This document shows, in pieces, positions 1-6,755 of a stretch of 7,808 bases of DNA. The notes beneath the pieces were generated by a model. The model was not told the DNA's origin. It did no database searches and saw only the letters and a program-made list of their open reading frames with translations. Origin of the DNA: CFX5 sp964568485 (GTDB taxonomy: Bacteria > Chloroflexota > Anaerolineae > Caldilineales > Caldilineaceae); assembly GCA_964568485.1 (NCBI GenBank), contig CAZMRA010000243.1, forward strand, positions 1-7,808. Direction: 5' to 3'. Each line of letters opens with the position of its first letter. Position 1 is the stretch's first letter. Made by a program: the position numbers and the translations under genes.

Positions 1-269
1 CCGCGTTGATCTTGCTCGGACGGGCCCGGCAACGCACGCCGTTGGTGATTGGGGCCTGGCTGGCCCTGGGGATGGGACTGATTCCCCTGCTGCTTTACTA
101 CAACACAGGCTGGTGGCAATTTGGCTATCGCTTTAGCCTCGATTTCATGGTGCCGATCATGGTCTTGTTGGCGGTGGCCGCTGGGACTGGCCTCTCCTGG
201 CCCATGCGTGGCTTGATCCTGACCGGGGTCGCGGTCAACCTGTATGGTGTCGTTTGGTGGCATAGTTAA
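1..269 (+). CDS. C-terminal end of a multi-pass membrane protein, possibly GT39-like (partial, 5' end outside window)
   Basis: The open frame enters from the left edge (first whole codon at 3-5) and ends at TAA 267-269, leaving 88 visible residues. The TTG at 6 is only an internal Leu codon, not a start. Three hydrophobic stretches can be seen: one before the YYNTGWW segment, one around FMVPIMVLLAVAAG, and one at the end around GLILTGVAVNLYGVVWW. Between the first two is a polar, aromatic-rich turn, YNTGWWQFGYRFSLDF. I associate this turn with the last membrane segments of large Chloroflexota and actinobacterial membrane proteins annotated as hypothetical or as GT39/dolichyl-phosphate-mannose-like glycosyltransferases. 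Such enzymes move sugars from lipid carriers at the outer face of the membrane. The catalytic N-terminal loops are not in the window, so the glycosyltransferase call is a guess. That this is the tail of an integral membrane protein is much safer. Confidence 0.6.
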   Translation, partial: ALILLGRARQRTPLVIGAWLALGMGLIPLLLYYNTGWWQFGYRFSLDFMVPIMVLLAVAAGTGLSWPMRGLILTGVAVNLYGVVWWHS

Positions 270-317
270 GTTTCCGCTCTATCCTGCTTGCGCGCAGCCT
301 GTACGCAACTTGTTACG

Positions 318-327
318 NNNNNNNNNN
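318..327. other. Assembly gap (10 Ns)
   Basis: Ten consecutive N bases lie between the membrane-protein end (269) and the cupin start (384). A run of exactly ten is typical of a scaffold or contig join with nominal length, so the true distance is unknown. The 5' control region of the cupin gene may be partly missing, and the membrane-protein gene may not be its true neighbour. Confidence 0.95.
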
Positions 328-371
328 AGGGGTTTCCCGCCGGGCAGCGCGTTTTCCTCAACCAAAGAACC

Positions 372-377
372 AAGGAG
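372..377 (+). promoter_or_regulatory. Ribosome binding site of the cupin gene
   Basis: AAGGAG, six bases before ATG 384. It decides the start: the same frame stays open upstream through the N run to a TTG at 288, but nothing there resembles a start region. Confidence 0.75.
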
Positions 378-383
378 CAAATC

Positions 384-782
384 ATGGAAGGAACCTTTCT
401 CCCCACGACTGCCGTCGAACGTGAACAACTCGATTGGGGCACGCTCGGCTGGATCAGCCGCCCCAGCTCCACCGGTGCTGCACAGCTGGTGGTGATCGAA
501 GTGAATTTGCTGCCCGGTTGTGGCCACAACTTCCACAAACACCCCGACCAAGAAGAAGTGATCTACGTGCTCGCTGGCCAAGTGGAACAGTGGCTGCGGG
601 AGGAAAAACGCTTGCTCGGCCCCGGAGACTCGGTCTTCATTCCAGCCGACGTCGTGCACGCCTCCTTCAACATCGGCAATGAGCCAGCCAAAGTCTTGGC
701 GATCCTAGGGCCGTGCGTGAGTGACGGCGGTTACGTCTCGGTTGAAGTGGGCGATCAAGCGCCCTGGAACACGCTGCGCTGA
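384..782 (+). CDS. Small single-domain cupin protein
   Basis: A 132-residue protein made of one cupin beta-barrel. Motif 1, G(X5)HXH(X4)E(X6)G, is complete at residues 45-65 with likely metal ligands His51, His53 and Glu58 (Glu57 is adjacent). Motif 2, G(X5)PXG(X2)H(X3)N, is at 81-96 with ligand His92 and Asn96; its second Gly is replaced by Asp89. All four metal-binding positions are kept, so it probably binds a divalent metal in the cytoplasm (no signal peptide or membrane segment). Single-domain cupins of this size include sugar-binding sensors, isomerases and dioxygenases, and the substrate cannot be read from sequence. The start is fixed by the AAGGAG at 372. A Tm-1-like gene begins 57 bases downstream in the same direction, so the two are probably co-transcribed and may act on the same small molecule. 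The cupin fold is certain; the activity is unknown. Confidence 0.88.
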   Translation: MEGTFLPTTAVEREQLDWGTLGWISRPSSTGAAQLVVIEVNLLPGCGHNFHKHPDQEEVIYVLAGQVEQWLREEKRLLGPGDSVFIPADVVHASFNIGNEPAKVLAILGPCVSDGGYVSVEVGDQAPWNTLR

Positions 783-826
783 CCAGTAAACGCCAGCTCA
801 GCGACGCATGCTGCACCAGTAGTCCG

Positions 827-834
827 AAAGGAGG
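827..834 (+). promoter_or_regulatory. Strong ribosome binding site of the Tm-1-like gene
   Basis: AAAGGAGG, a near-perfect anti-16S match, five bases before ATG 840. The adjacent in-frame GTG at 837 is only two bases away, too close, so ATG 840 is the start. Confidence 0.85.
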
Positions 835-839
835 CAGTG

Positions 840-2099
840 ATGCCCAAAACAGTTGTGCTTGTTGGTGCGTTGGACACCAAAGGCCCCGATTTTGCCCTAG
901 TCAAACAATTGGTCGAGCAGCAAGGTCTGCAAATCCTGACCATCGATTTCGGCGTAATGGGGGAGCCGACCTACCCACCCGACATCGATCGAGCGGCCGT
1001 GGCCAGTGCCGGCGGTGGGAACATGGCCACGCTGGCCGATGGTCAACACAAAGATGAGGCGATGCGAGTGATGGCGGCAGGTCTGGCCGTTGTCGTGCGG
1101 CGCCTCTTTGACGAAGGCAAGCTGGATGGCATTCTCGGCATGGGCGGCAGTGGTGGTACTTCCATTGCCACCGCGGCCATGCGCACCCTGCCGGTCGGTG
1201 TCCCCAAGGTGATGGTCTCCACCCTCGGTGGAGGTGATGTCAGTGCGTACGCTGGCAACAAAGATATTGTTTTTGTCCCCTCCATCGTCGATGTCGCCGG
1301 CATCAACCGCATCAGCCAAACCATCTACACCAACGCGGCGGGAGCCATTTGCGGCATGGTGAAGATGGAACTGCCGTCCGGCGATGGCGGGCGTCCGCTC
1401 TTGGTAGCATCGATGTTTGGCAACACCACCCAAGCCGTCGAACGGGCGCGGGTCAAATTGGCCGAACCTGGCTACGAAGTTTTGATCTTCCACGCTACGG
1501 GCACCGGCGGCCGCGCCATGGAAAGCCTGATCAGCGACGGTTACATCATCGGCTCGTTCGATCTGACCACCACCGAGTTGGCGGATCATGTCTGTGGCGG
1601 CGTGTTGAGTGCCGGTCCCGATCGCTGCTTGGCCGCCGCTCGGGCGGGGATTCCCACCGTGTTGGTGCCCGGCTGCGTCGATATGTGCAACTTTGGGGGC
1701 ATCGAAACCGTGCCCACCCACTATCGCCAGCGCCAGCTCTACCAGTGGAATCCCGACATCACCTTGATGCGCACCAATGTCGCCGAGAATCAGCAGATCG
1801 GGGCGCTGATTGCCCAAGCTGCCAATGCCTCGACCGGTCCCGTCACTATTTTGTTGCCCTTGCGCGGCGTCTCGATGCTCGACAGCCCTGGCGGCCAATT
1901 TTGGGATCCTGAAGCCGATGCCGCCTGCTTTGAGGCCATCCGTAACACGTTGCGCACCGACATCCCGCTCATCGAACTTGATTACAACATCAACGACCCG
2001 GCTTTTGCCGATTATGCAGCACAAACGCTCTTGGATATGCTCACATCCCATGGGTCGGCTGTTGACCCGCACGCAGCCCCGACCCAACCGACCAACTAA
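840..2099 (+). CDS. Tm-1-like ATP-binding domain protein (UPF0261 family)
   Basis: A complete 419-residue cytoplasmic protein, close to the usual length of about 400 for this family. The N-terminal domain (about 1-180) opens with VVLVGALDTKGPDF (5-18). It carries the Gly-rich GMGGSGGTS (100-108), then STLGGGDVSAYAG (127-139) and a block around VPSIVDVAGINRIS (146-159). These are family hallmarks, and the Gly-rich part fits the nucleotide-binding region. The C-terminal domain (about 185-400) has FHATGTGG (217-224), SFDLTTTELADH (239-250) and PGCVDMCNFGG (277-287). The tomato homologue Tm-1 blocks tobamovirus RNA replication through its N-terminal domain. The bacterial role is unknown, and family members often sit beside a TIM-barrel protein annotated as a phosphoenolpyruvate hydrolase-like protein. 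No such gene is seen here; a cupin precedes it instead. The last 15 or so residues (Pro/Thr/Ala-rich) look like a disordered tail. Family membership is secure; the reaction is not known. Confidence 0.93.
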   Translation: MPKTVVLVGALDTKGPDFALVKQLVEQQGLQILTIDFGVMGEPTYPPDIDRAAVASAGGGNMATLADGQHKDEAMRVMAAGLAVVVRRLFDEGKLDGILGMGGSGGTSIATAAMRTLPVGVPKVMVSTLGGGDVSAYAGNKDIVFVPSIVDVAGINRISQTIYTNAAGAICGMVKMELPSGDGGRPLLVASMFGNTTQAVERARVKLAEPGYEVLIFHATGTGGRAMESLISDGYIIGSFDLTTTELADHVCGGVLSAGPDRCLAAARAGIPTVLVPGCVDMCNFGGIETVPTHYRQRQLYQWNPDITLMRTNVAENQQIGALIAQAANASTGPVTILLPLRGVSMLDSPGGQFWDPEADAACFEAIRNTLRTDIPLIELDYNINDPAFADYAAQTLLDMLTSHGSAVDPHAAPTQPTN

Positions 2100-2161
2100 C
2101 GCTGCCCTGCCGCGGCGTCCACCAAACTTCAATTTGGACATTCTTGCTGGATCAACTACCC

Positions 2162-3997
2162 ATGCCACCTCAAGCATTACCTGTTACACCTGCACGTGTC
2201 CCCAAGCCCAGCGATCTCCGCATCCTCTGGCGCTGCTTTAGTTACCTCCGGCCCTATTGGCGGATCACCGCTGGCACCTATGTCGCAATGGTCCTGATCA
2301 CCGCATTGGCGCTGATCATTCCGCAATTTATTCGCTGGATCGTCGACCACGGCATCCAGACCGAAAATCGTTCGCTGCTGGCCTGGTCGGTCGTCGGTCT
2401 GTTGGCGCTGACTTTCTTCAAAGGGGTCATCACCTTTTTGCAAGGTCGCTGGAGCGAAATATCTTCGCAAAATGTGGCTTACGATCTGCGCAACGCCATC
2501 TACGATAAGTTGGCGACGCTCTCCTTTGCCTATCACGACCGTACCGAGACCGGGCAACTACTTTCCCGCGCCATTCAAGACGTGGACCGAATCCGCTTTT
2601 TGACTGGGCGTGCAGTGCTACGCTTGATCGAAAGCAGTGTGTTGGCACTTGGTACCTTGATCGTCTTGCTCTTTATGAACCCTGTGCTGGCCCTCTTGAG
2701 CATGGCGACGCTGCCGCTCTTGGTCCATCGCGGCTATGAGTTTGGCCGGCGTCTACGCCCCTTCTCGCTGGCCGTGCAGCAACAATTGGCGATCTTGACC
2801 ACTCGTTTGGAACAAAATCTGCGGGGAGCGCGTGTCGTCAAAGCCTTTGCCCAAGAAAAGAATGAAAGTGACCTCTTCGCCACCGAAAATGATCGCTGGT
2901 TCGAAGTCTCAGCCCAGGCCGCACGACTGCAGGCGATCAACAACCCGCTGATGGATCTGATCGCCAATATCGGCACGGTCTTTATTATCTGGTATGGCGG
3001 GCTGCTGGTGATCCAAGATCAGCTCACGCTGGGGGAACTCGTCGCCTTCAGCACCTATCTCGGCCAGTTGCTGCAACCAGTGCGCCGCCTCGGCATGATC
3101 ATCCCGGCGATCTCCATGGCCGCCACCGCGGGCGAACGCATCTTCGAGATCCTGGACACGCCCTCGTCGGTAGTCGATGCCCCCGACGCCTATCCGCTGC
3201 CCCCCGTCACCGGGCATGTCCGCTTTGAAAATGTTGGCTTCTCTTATTTTGGCCACCACCAAGTGCTCAAGTCGATCAACTTGGAAGCCAAACCCGGCCA
3301 GGTGATCGCCCTGCTGGGCGCAACGGGCTCGGGCAAATCCTCAATCATCAACTTGATTCCACGCTTTTACGACCCGAGCGAAGGCCGCATCACCATCGAT
3401 GGTCATGATCTGCAGCAAGTGACCTTGGCCTCGCTACGCGACCAAATCGGCATTGTACTGCAAGAGACAACGCTCTTCGCCGCCACCATCCGCGAGAATA
3501 TCGCCTTTGGCCGACCTGATGCCAACGAGGAAGAGGTGATCGCGGCGGCCAAGGCGGCGCAAGCGCACGACTTTATCACCCGCATGCCCGACGGCTACGA
3601 TACCGAAGTGGGTGAACGCGGGGTCACGCTCTCAGGCGGACAAAAGCAGCGAGTTGCCATCGCCCGCGCCCTGCTCAAAGATCCGCGCATCCTGATCCTG
3701 GATGATGCCACCGCCAGCGTCGACACCGCCACCGAGCGGCAGATCCAACTGGCATTGGCGCGGCTGCTGCAAGGGCGGACTTCGTTTGTGATTGCCCAGC
3801 GGCTGAGCACGGTGCGGCTAGCCGATCTGATCGTCGTGCTGGAAAAGGGGCAGATCGCGGCAATGGGCACGCACCAACAATTGCTGCAGAGCTCGGAGCT
3901 CTACACCCGCATTTATCATGGTCAATTGCGCCCGCAGGAAGCGCAGAACGGAGCATCGCCTACCACCCTGCGTACGCAACCTGCTGCAGCAGATTGA
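2162..3997 (+). CDS. ABC exporter half-transporter, subunit with degenerate ATPase site
   Basis: A complete 611-residue protein with an N-terminal membrane domain (six likely helices, about 36-60, 74-94, 152-174, 175-188, 262-284, 292-322) and a C-terminal ATPase domain (about 350-590). ATPase motifs: A-loop Tyr362, Walker A GATGSGKS (386-393), Q-loop Gln434, signature LSGGQ (490-494), Walker B ILILD (510-514), D-loop SVD (519-521). Two key positions are changed: the catalytic Glu after Walker B is Asp515, and the H-loop His is Gln546 (VIAQRLST). Known heterodimeric exporters show this pattern in their non-hydrolysing subunit, while the intact LSGGQ serves the partner's active site. It therefore probably pairs with the next gene to export a drug, lipid or peptide across the inner membrane; the substrate cannot be told. 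ATG 2162 is preferred over in-frame TTG 2144, though its ribosome binding site is poor (only GGA at 2149-2151). The Tm-1-like gene ends 62 bases upstream. Confidence 0.95.
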   Translation: MPPQALPVTPARVPKPSDLRILWRCFSYLRPYWRITAGTYVAMVLITALALIIPQFIRWIVDHGIQTENRSLLAWSVVGLLALTFFKGVITFLQGRWSEISSQNVAYDLRNAIYDKLATLSFAYHDRTETGQLLSRAIQDVDRIRFLTGRAVLRLIESSVLALGTLIVLLFMNPVLALLSMATLPLLVHRGYEFGRRLRPFSLAVQQQLAILTTRLEQNLRGARVVKAFAQEKNESDLFATENDRWFEVSAQAARLQAINNPLMDLIANIGTVFIIWYGGLLVIQDQLTLGELVAFSTYLGQLLQPVRRLGMIIPAISMAATAGERIFEILDTPSSVVDAPDAYPLPPVTGHVRFENVGFSYFGHHQVLKSINLEAKPGQVIALLGATGSGKSSIINLIPRFYDPSEGRITIDGHDLQQVTLASLRDQIGIVLQETTLFAATIRENIAFGRPDANEEEVIAAAKAAQAHDFITRMPDGYDTEVGERGVTLSGGQKQRVAIARALLKDPRILILDDATASVDTATERQIQLALARLLQGRTSFVIAQRLSTVRLADLIVVLEKGQIAAMGTHQQLLQSSELYTRIYHGQLRPQEAQNGASPTTLRTQPAAAD

Positions 3998-4050
3998 GAG
4001 GCGAGGAGCTAAGTTTCCATCGTGCAAGAGCGCGCCGGTTAGATGATCGA

Positions 4051-4065
4051 GTGATTGGTAATCAC
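4051..4065. promoter_or_regulatory. Perfect inverted repeat before the second ABC gene
   Basis: GTGATT-GGT-AATCAC: 6-bp arms with a 3-base centre, ending four bases before the AGAGGAG ribosome binding site. It has no following T run, so it is not a Rho-independent terminator. It could be an operator, or a small hairpin in the messenger that tunes translation of the second subunit. A 6-bp match can also arise by chance. Confidence 0.35.
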
Positions 4066-4069
4066 CTTT

Positions 4070-4076
4070 AGAGGAG
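4070..4076 (+). promoter_or_regulatory. Ribosome binding site of the second ABC gene
   Basis: AGAGGAG, 11 bases before ATG 4088. It excludes the in-frame TTG at 4055, which lies upstream of it. A second option is ATG 4115, seven bases after AGGGGG (4102-4107); this would remove nine residues and change nothing in the fold. Confidence 0.6.
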
Positions 4077-4087
4077 CAAAGACGATT

Positions 4088-5917
4088 ATGGGTTTTTCGT
4101 TAGGGGGCGCCAATATGGGGCCGCGCGGCATGTTGGCAAATTATGCCAAAGCCAGCGACGGCGCGGCCTTTGACCCACGCGTGGCGCGACGTTTATTGGC
4201 TTTTGTCCGTCCGCACTGGCAGCGGATGGTGTTGGCCTTTGTATTGATGTTGCTCGCAACCGCACTCACCCTGGCCACACCCTATCTGATGAAGCTAGCG
4301 ATTGACCAGGCGATCGCCCAGGGCAATCTAGGTGAACTGAACCAACTGGCTATTCTGTTGGCCTTGGCCTATGTCGGCACATTTCTGACCAACGCCGGGC
4401 AACGCTATCACCTGACCTGGGTGGGGCAGCGCATTCTAGCAACGCTTCGCCAACGCCTGTTCGACCATCTCCAGCGCTTGCCGCTAGGGTATCACGACAA
4501 ACACATCATCGGTGTGACCGTCTCACGGGTGATCAACGACGTCGGCGTGATCAACGAGTTGCTCTCGCAAGGGCTACTCACCATGATCGGCGATACGTTG
4601 CTGCTGGTCGGTATTGTGGTGGTGATGGTTTCAATGAGCCCCAAACTGGCGCTCTTCACCTTTTTGGTCATGCCGGTGATGGTGATCGTTACCCAGCTCT
4701 TTGCCCGCTTCGCCACCGTTGCCTTCCGCGATACACGGGCCAAAGTCGCTGCGGTGGTGGGCGATCTCGCTGAAAACATCGCGGGCATGAAGGTGATCCA
4801 AGCCTTTGCCCAAGAGGACGCAACGAAAGAACACTTTGACGAGATCAATCGCGAAAATCGCGATTCGCAGATTGCCGCGATGTCCCTTTCATTTCTCTTT
4901 CTGCCGGCGGTCGAGTTTTTGGGCGCCGTGGCCATGGCCATTGTCCTCTGGTTTGGGGGCATTGCCGTTGCCCGAGATGAAGTGACGATTGGTGTACTGG
5001 TGGCATTCATGGCCTATGTCACGCGCTTCTTTCAGCCGATTCAAGAGTTGAGCCAGCTCTATACCACCTTGCAATCGGCAATGGCTGGCGGTGAACGAGT
5101 CTTGGAGTTGCTGGACACCGAACCTACGGTCGCCGACCCATCCGATGGCCGGATCATGCCGCCGATTGAGGGGCATGTGGAGTTGCGCGATGTCAATTTC
5201 GATTATCGGCAGGATGCGCCGGTCTTGCGGTCGATCAACTTGACGATTCCCGCCGGTCATACGGTGGCGCTGGTCGGGCCAACCGGGGCAGGCAAAACCT
5301 CAATCGCCAATCTAGTCGCCCGCTTTTATGATGTCACCGGCGGTGAAGTGTTGATCGACGGCATCGATGTGCGCTCGGTGACCCAAGAGTCGCTGCGCCG
5401 GCAGATGGGCTTGGTCCCGCAAGATCCATTTCTCTTTTCCGGCACCATCCGTGATAATATCCGCTTTGGCAAGCTTGGTGCGGATGACGCAGCGGTGGAA
5501 GCGGCGGCGCGCTTGGCCAATGCGCACGAGTTTATCATTCTCCAGCCCGACGGTTACGACACGCAGATCCTGGAAGGTGGGGCCAATCTGTCGGTGGGGC
5601 AGCGCCAATTGATCTGCATTGCCCGCGCCGTTTTGGCCGACCCGCGCATCTTGATCTTAGACGAAGCCACCGCCAGTGTGGATACAGTCACCGAAGCGTT
5701 GATCCAAGAGGCGTTGGACCGCCTCCTGAAGGGGCGCACATCGATCGTGATCGCACACCGCCTGAGTACCATTCGCAACGCGGATCTGATCTGCGTGTTG
5801 CAGGCGGGCGAAATTGTTGAACGCGGGAGCCACGATGAGCTGTTGGCTGCCGGAGGTCTGTATGCTAGCCTCTATCAGCGCCAATTTTTAGCCGCTGAAG
5901 AGTTTGAAAAAGTTTGA
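4088..5917 (+). CDS. ABC exporter half-transporter, subunit with catalytic ATPase site
   Basis: A complete 609-residue protein of the same build as the preceding gene: a short N-terminal tail, a six-helix membrane domain (about 47-75, 85-100, 165-182, 185-203, 270-292, 298-312) and an ATPase domain (about 360-600). Motifs: A-loop Tyr373, Walker A GPTGAGKT (397-404), Q-loop Gln445, Walker B ILILDE (521-526) with catalytic Glu526, D-loop SVD (530-532) and H-loop His557 (VIAHRLST). The signature is LSVGQ (501-505), with Val in place of the first Gly. Its own nucleotide site is therefore complete when paired with the LSGGQ of the upstream subunit, while its altered signature faces the partner's degenerate site. 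This is the expected catalytic half of a heterodimeric exporter. It begins 90 bases after the first subunit, with an inverted repeat in the spacer. The HAD phosphatase follows after 22 bases. Substrate unknown; annotations such as MsbA or multidrug exporter would be by fold only. Confidence 0.95.
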   Translation: MGFSLGGANMGPRGMLANYAKASDGAAFDPRVARRLLAFVRPHWQRMVLAFVLMLLATALTLATPYLMKLAIDQAIAQGNLGELNQLAILLALAYVGTFLTNAGQRYHLTWVGQRILATLRQRLFDHLQRLPLGYHDKHIIGVTVSRVINDVGVINELLSQGLLTMIGDTLLLVGIVVVMVSMSPKLALFTFLVMPVMVIVTQLFARFATVAFRDTRAKVAAVVGDLAENIAGMKVIQAFAQEDATKEHFDEINRENRDSQIAAMSLSFLFLPAVEFLGAVAMAIVLWFGGIAVARDEVTIGVLVAFMAYVTRFFQPIQELSQLYTTLQSAMAGGERVLELLDTEPTVADPSDGRIMPPIEGHVELRDVNFDYRQDAPVLRSINLTIPAGHTVALVGPTGAGKTSIANLVARFYDVTGGEVLIDGIDVRSVTQESLRRQMGLVPQDPFLFSGTIRDNIRFGKLGADDAAVEAAARLANAHEFIILQPDGYDTQILEGGANLSVGQRQLICIARAVLADPRILILDEATASVDTVTEALIQEALDRLLKGRTSIVIAHRLSTIRNADLICVLQAGEIVERGSHDELLAAGGLYASLYQRQFLAAEEFEKV

Positions 5918-5920
5918 GTT

Positions 5921-5926
5921 GGAGGA
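5921..5926 (+). promoter_or_regulatory. Ribosome binding site of the HAD phosphatase gene
   Basis: GGAGGA, 13 bases before ATG 5940, longer than ideal spacing. It is the only purine-rich site between the end of the ABC gene (5917) and the HAD motif I. It rules out the in-frame TTG at 5904, which would lie inside the ABC gene and before this site. Confidence 0.6.
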
Positions 5927-5939
5927 CAGAAAGCTGTTT

Positions 5940-6755
5940 ATGAGTAATCATTGGCGTGTAGCCGCGCTCGATATGGACGACACATTATTGCGCAGCGATG
6001 GTTCGATCTCGCCGCGGACGGTGGAAACCTTACTACGCTGGCGTGAAGACGGTCGACAATTGGTGATCGCTACCGGGCGCCCGCTGCGCACAGTCCATGC
6101 TCCGCTCCCCAAGGAATTACACGATCTCGCGATCGTCTGTTATAACGGCGCCGAAATTTATGTCGCCGGCAACAAGGTCCACGAGAACTTAATTCCAGCG
6201 GAAACTGTGCAGGAACTCGTTGAGCGGATCTTGTTCGCCGAGCCCGAAGCGACCGTGGGGCTAGAGGTGAATGGCGAACTCTATCTCAATCGCCCGCTCG
6301 AGCGCCGCACCGCCTATCAAGTGGCCGATTTATTGGAAATTGCTGCCCAACCGGCGGCAAAAATCTTGATCTTCGGCGAGCAGACGGCAGCCCTGGCACC
6401 CGTCTTGGCCGCGGTGCCTGCCACGGCCAGAACCTTGCTCTCGGCCCGGTATCACCACTTTGTGCAGATCTTGGCAGCTGGGGCCACGAAAGCCGCCGCC
6501 CTGAATGTATTGTTGAATGAATGGTCGATCCCCTTGGCCCAAGCGATTGCCTTTGGCGATGACACCAACGATGTGGAAATGTTGGCGGAATGTGGTTTGG
6601 GAGTGGCGGTAGCGAACGCGGCGGATGAGGTCAAAGTGCACGCCGATCACATTACTGTAAGCAATGATGAGGATGGCGTGGCCCTGGTTTTAGAGCAATT
6701 GTTGAATGGCGAAACAATTGCACGTACAGGGAGAAAGGCTTATGCAACGGCTTAA
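5940..6755 (+). CDS. Cof-type HAD-IIB family phosphatase
   Basis: A complete 271-residue cytoplasmic hydrolase of the usual length for Cof/YidA-like proteins. All four HAD motifs are present. Motif I is DMDDT (11-15), with nucleophile Asp11 and acid/base Asp13. Motif II is the Thr45 of IATGR, motif III is Lys184 in GATKAAAL, and motif IV is GDDTND (206-211), which binds Mg2+. The conserved YNGAEIY (68-74) precedes the type IIB cap, which lies between motifs II and III (roughly 80-180). The family removes phosphate from sugar phosphates, FMN, pyridoxal phosphate and similar small molecules, often with broad specificity, so no substrate is assigned. It starts 22 bases after the second ABC subunit and overlaps the next gene by 14 bases, so it is probably in the same transcript as both. 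No missing residue or frameshift is seen. The family call is safe; any link to the exporter is inference. Confidence 0.93.
   Translation: MSNHWRVAALDMDDTLLRSDGSISPRTVETLLRWREDGRQLVIATGRPLRTVHAPLPKELHDLAIVCYNGAEIYVAGNKVHENLIPAETVQELVERILFAEPEATVGLEVNGELYLNRPLERRTAYQVADLLEIAAQPAAKILIFGEQTAALAPVLAAVPATARTLLSARYHHFVQILAAGATKAAALNVLLNEWSIPLAQAIAFGDDTNDVEMLAECGLGVAVANAADEVKVHADHITVSNDEDGVALVLEQLLNGETIARTGRKAYATA
6728..6733 (+). promoter_or_regulatory. Ribosome binding site of the SH3b/repeat protein, inside the HAD gene
   Basis: AGGGAG, eight bases before ATG 6742, located in the last codons of the phosphatase gene. It favours ATG 6742 over in-frame ATG 6760, which lies just after the phosphatase stop but is 26 bases from this site. 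Confidence 0.6.

Noticed and set aside
288..316. Possible promoter TTGCGC-17-TGTTAC before the assembly gap
   Set aside because: Only three of six bases match each consensus hexamer, and the sequence downstream is interrupted by the N run.
279..659. Minus-strand open frame spanning the N run and the cupin gene
   Set aside because: It crosses unknown bases and lies opposite a cupin with complete motifs.
2117..2140. Small inverted repeats (CCAAA/TTTGG, GTCCA/TGGAC) and a TTGGAC box before the first ABC gene
   Set aside because: The stems are 5 bp, mutually exclusive, have no T run, and there is no matching -10 box. It is too weak to call an operator, promoter or terminator.
897..2177. Minus-strand open frame of 426 codons opposite the Tm-1-like gene
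   Set aside because: It exactly shadows a well-conserved family gene on the + strand, its translation has no recognisable motif and an unnatural composition rich in Gly, His and Arg, and there is no ribosome binding site logic. Long antisense frames are expected in GC-rich coding DNA.
3981..3992. 12-bp palindrome CTGCTGCAGCAG at the end of the first ABC gene
   Set aside because: It encodes part of the Ala-rich tail and follows from repeated Ala codons. There is no following T run for a terminator.
4055..4087. Upstream TTG start for the second ABC subunit
   Set aside because: It would place the start before the AGAGGAG site and add 11 residues (VITFRGAKTI after the Met) unrelated to the family.
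4492..5010. Minus-strand open frame of 172 codons inside the second ABC gene
   Set aside because: Its translation is a Thr/Ser/Ile-rich low-complexity shadow of the membrane-domain codons, and the + strand gene is unmistakable.
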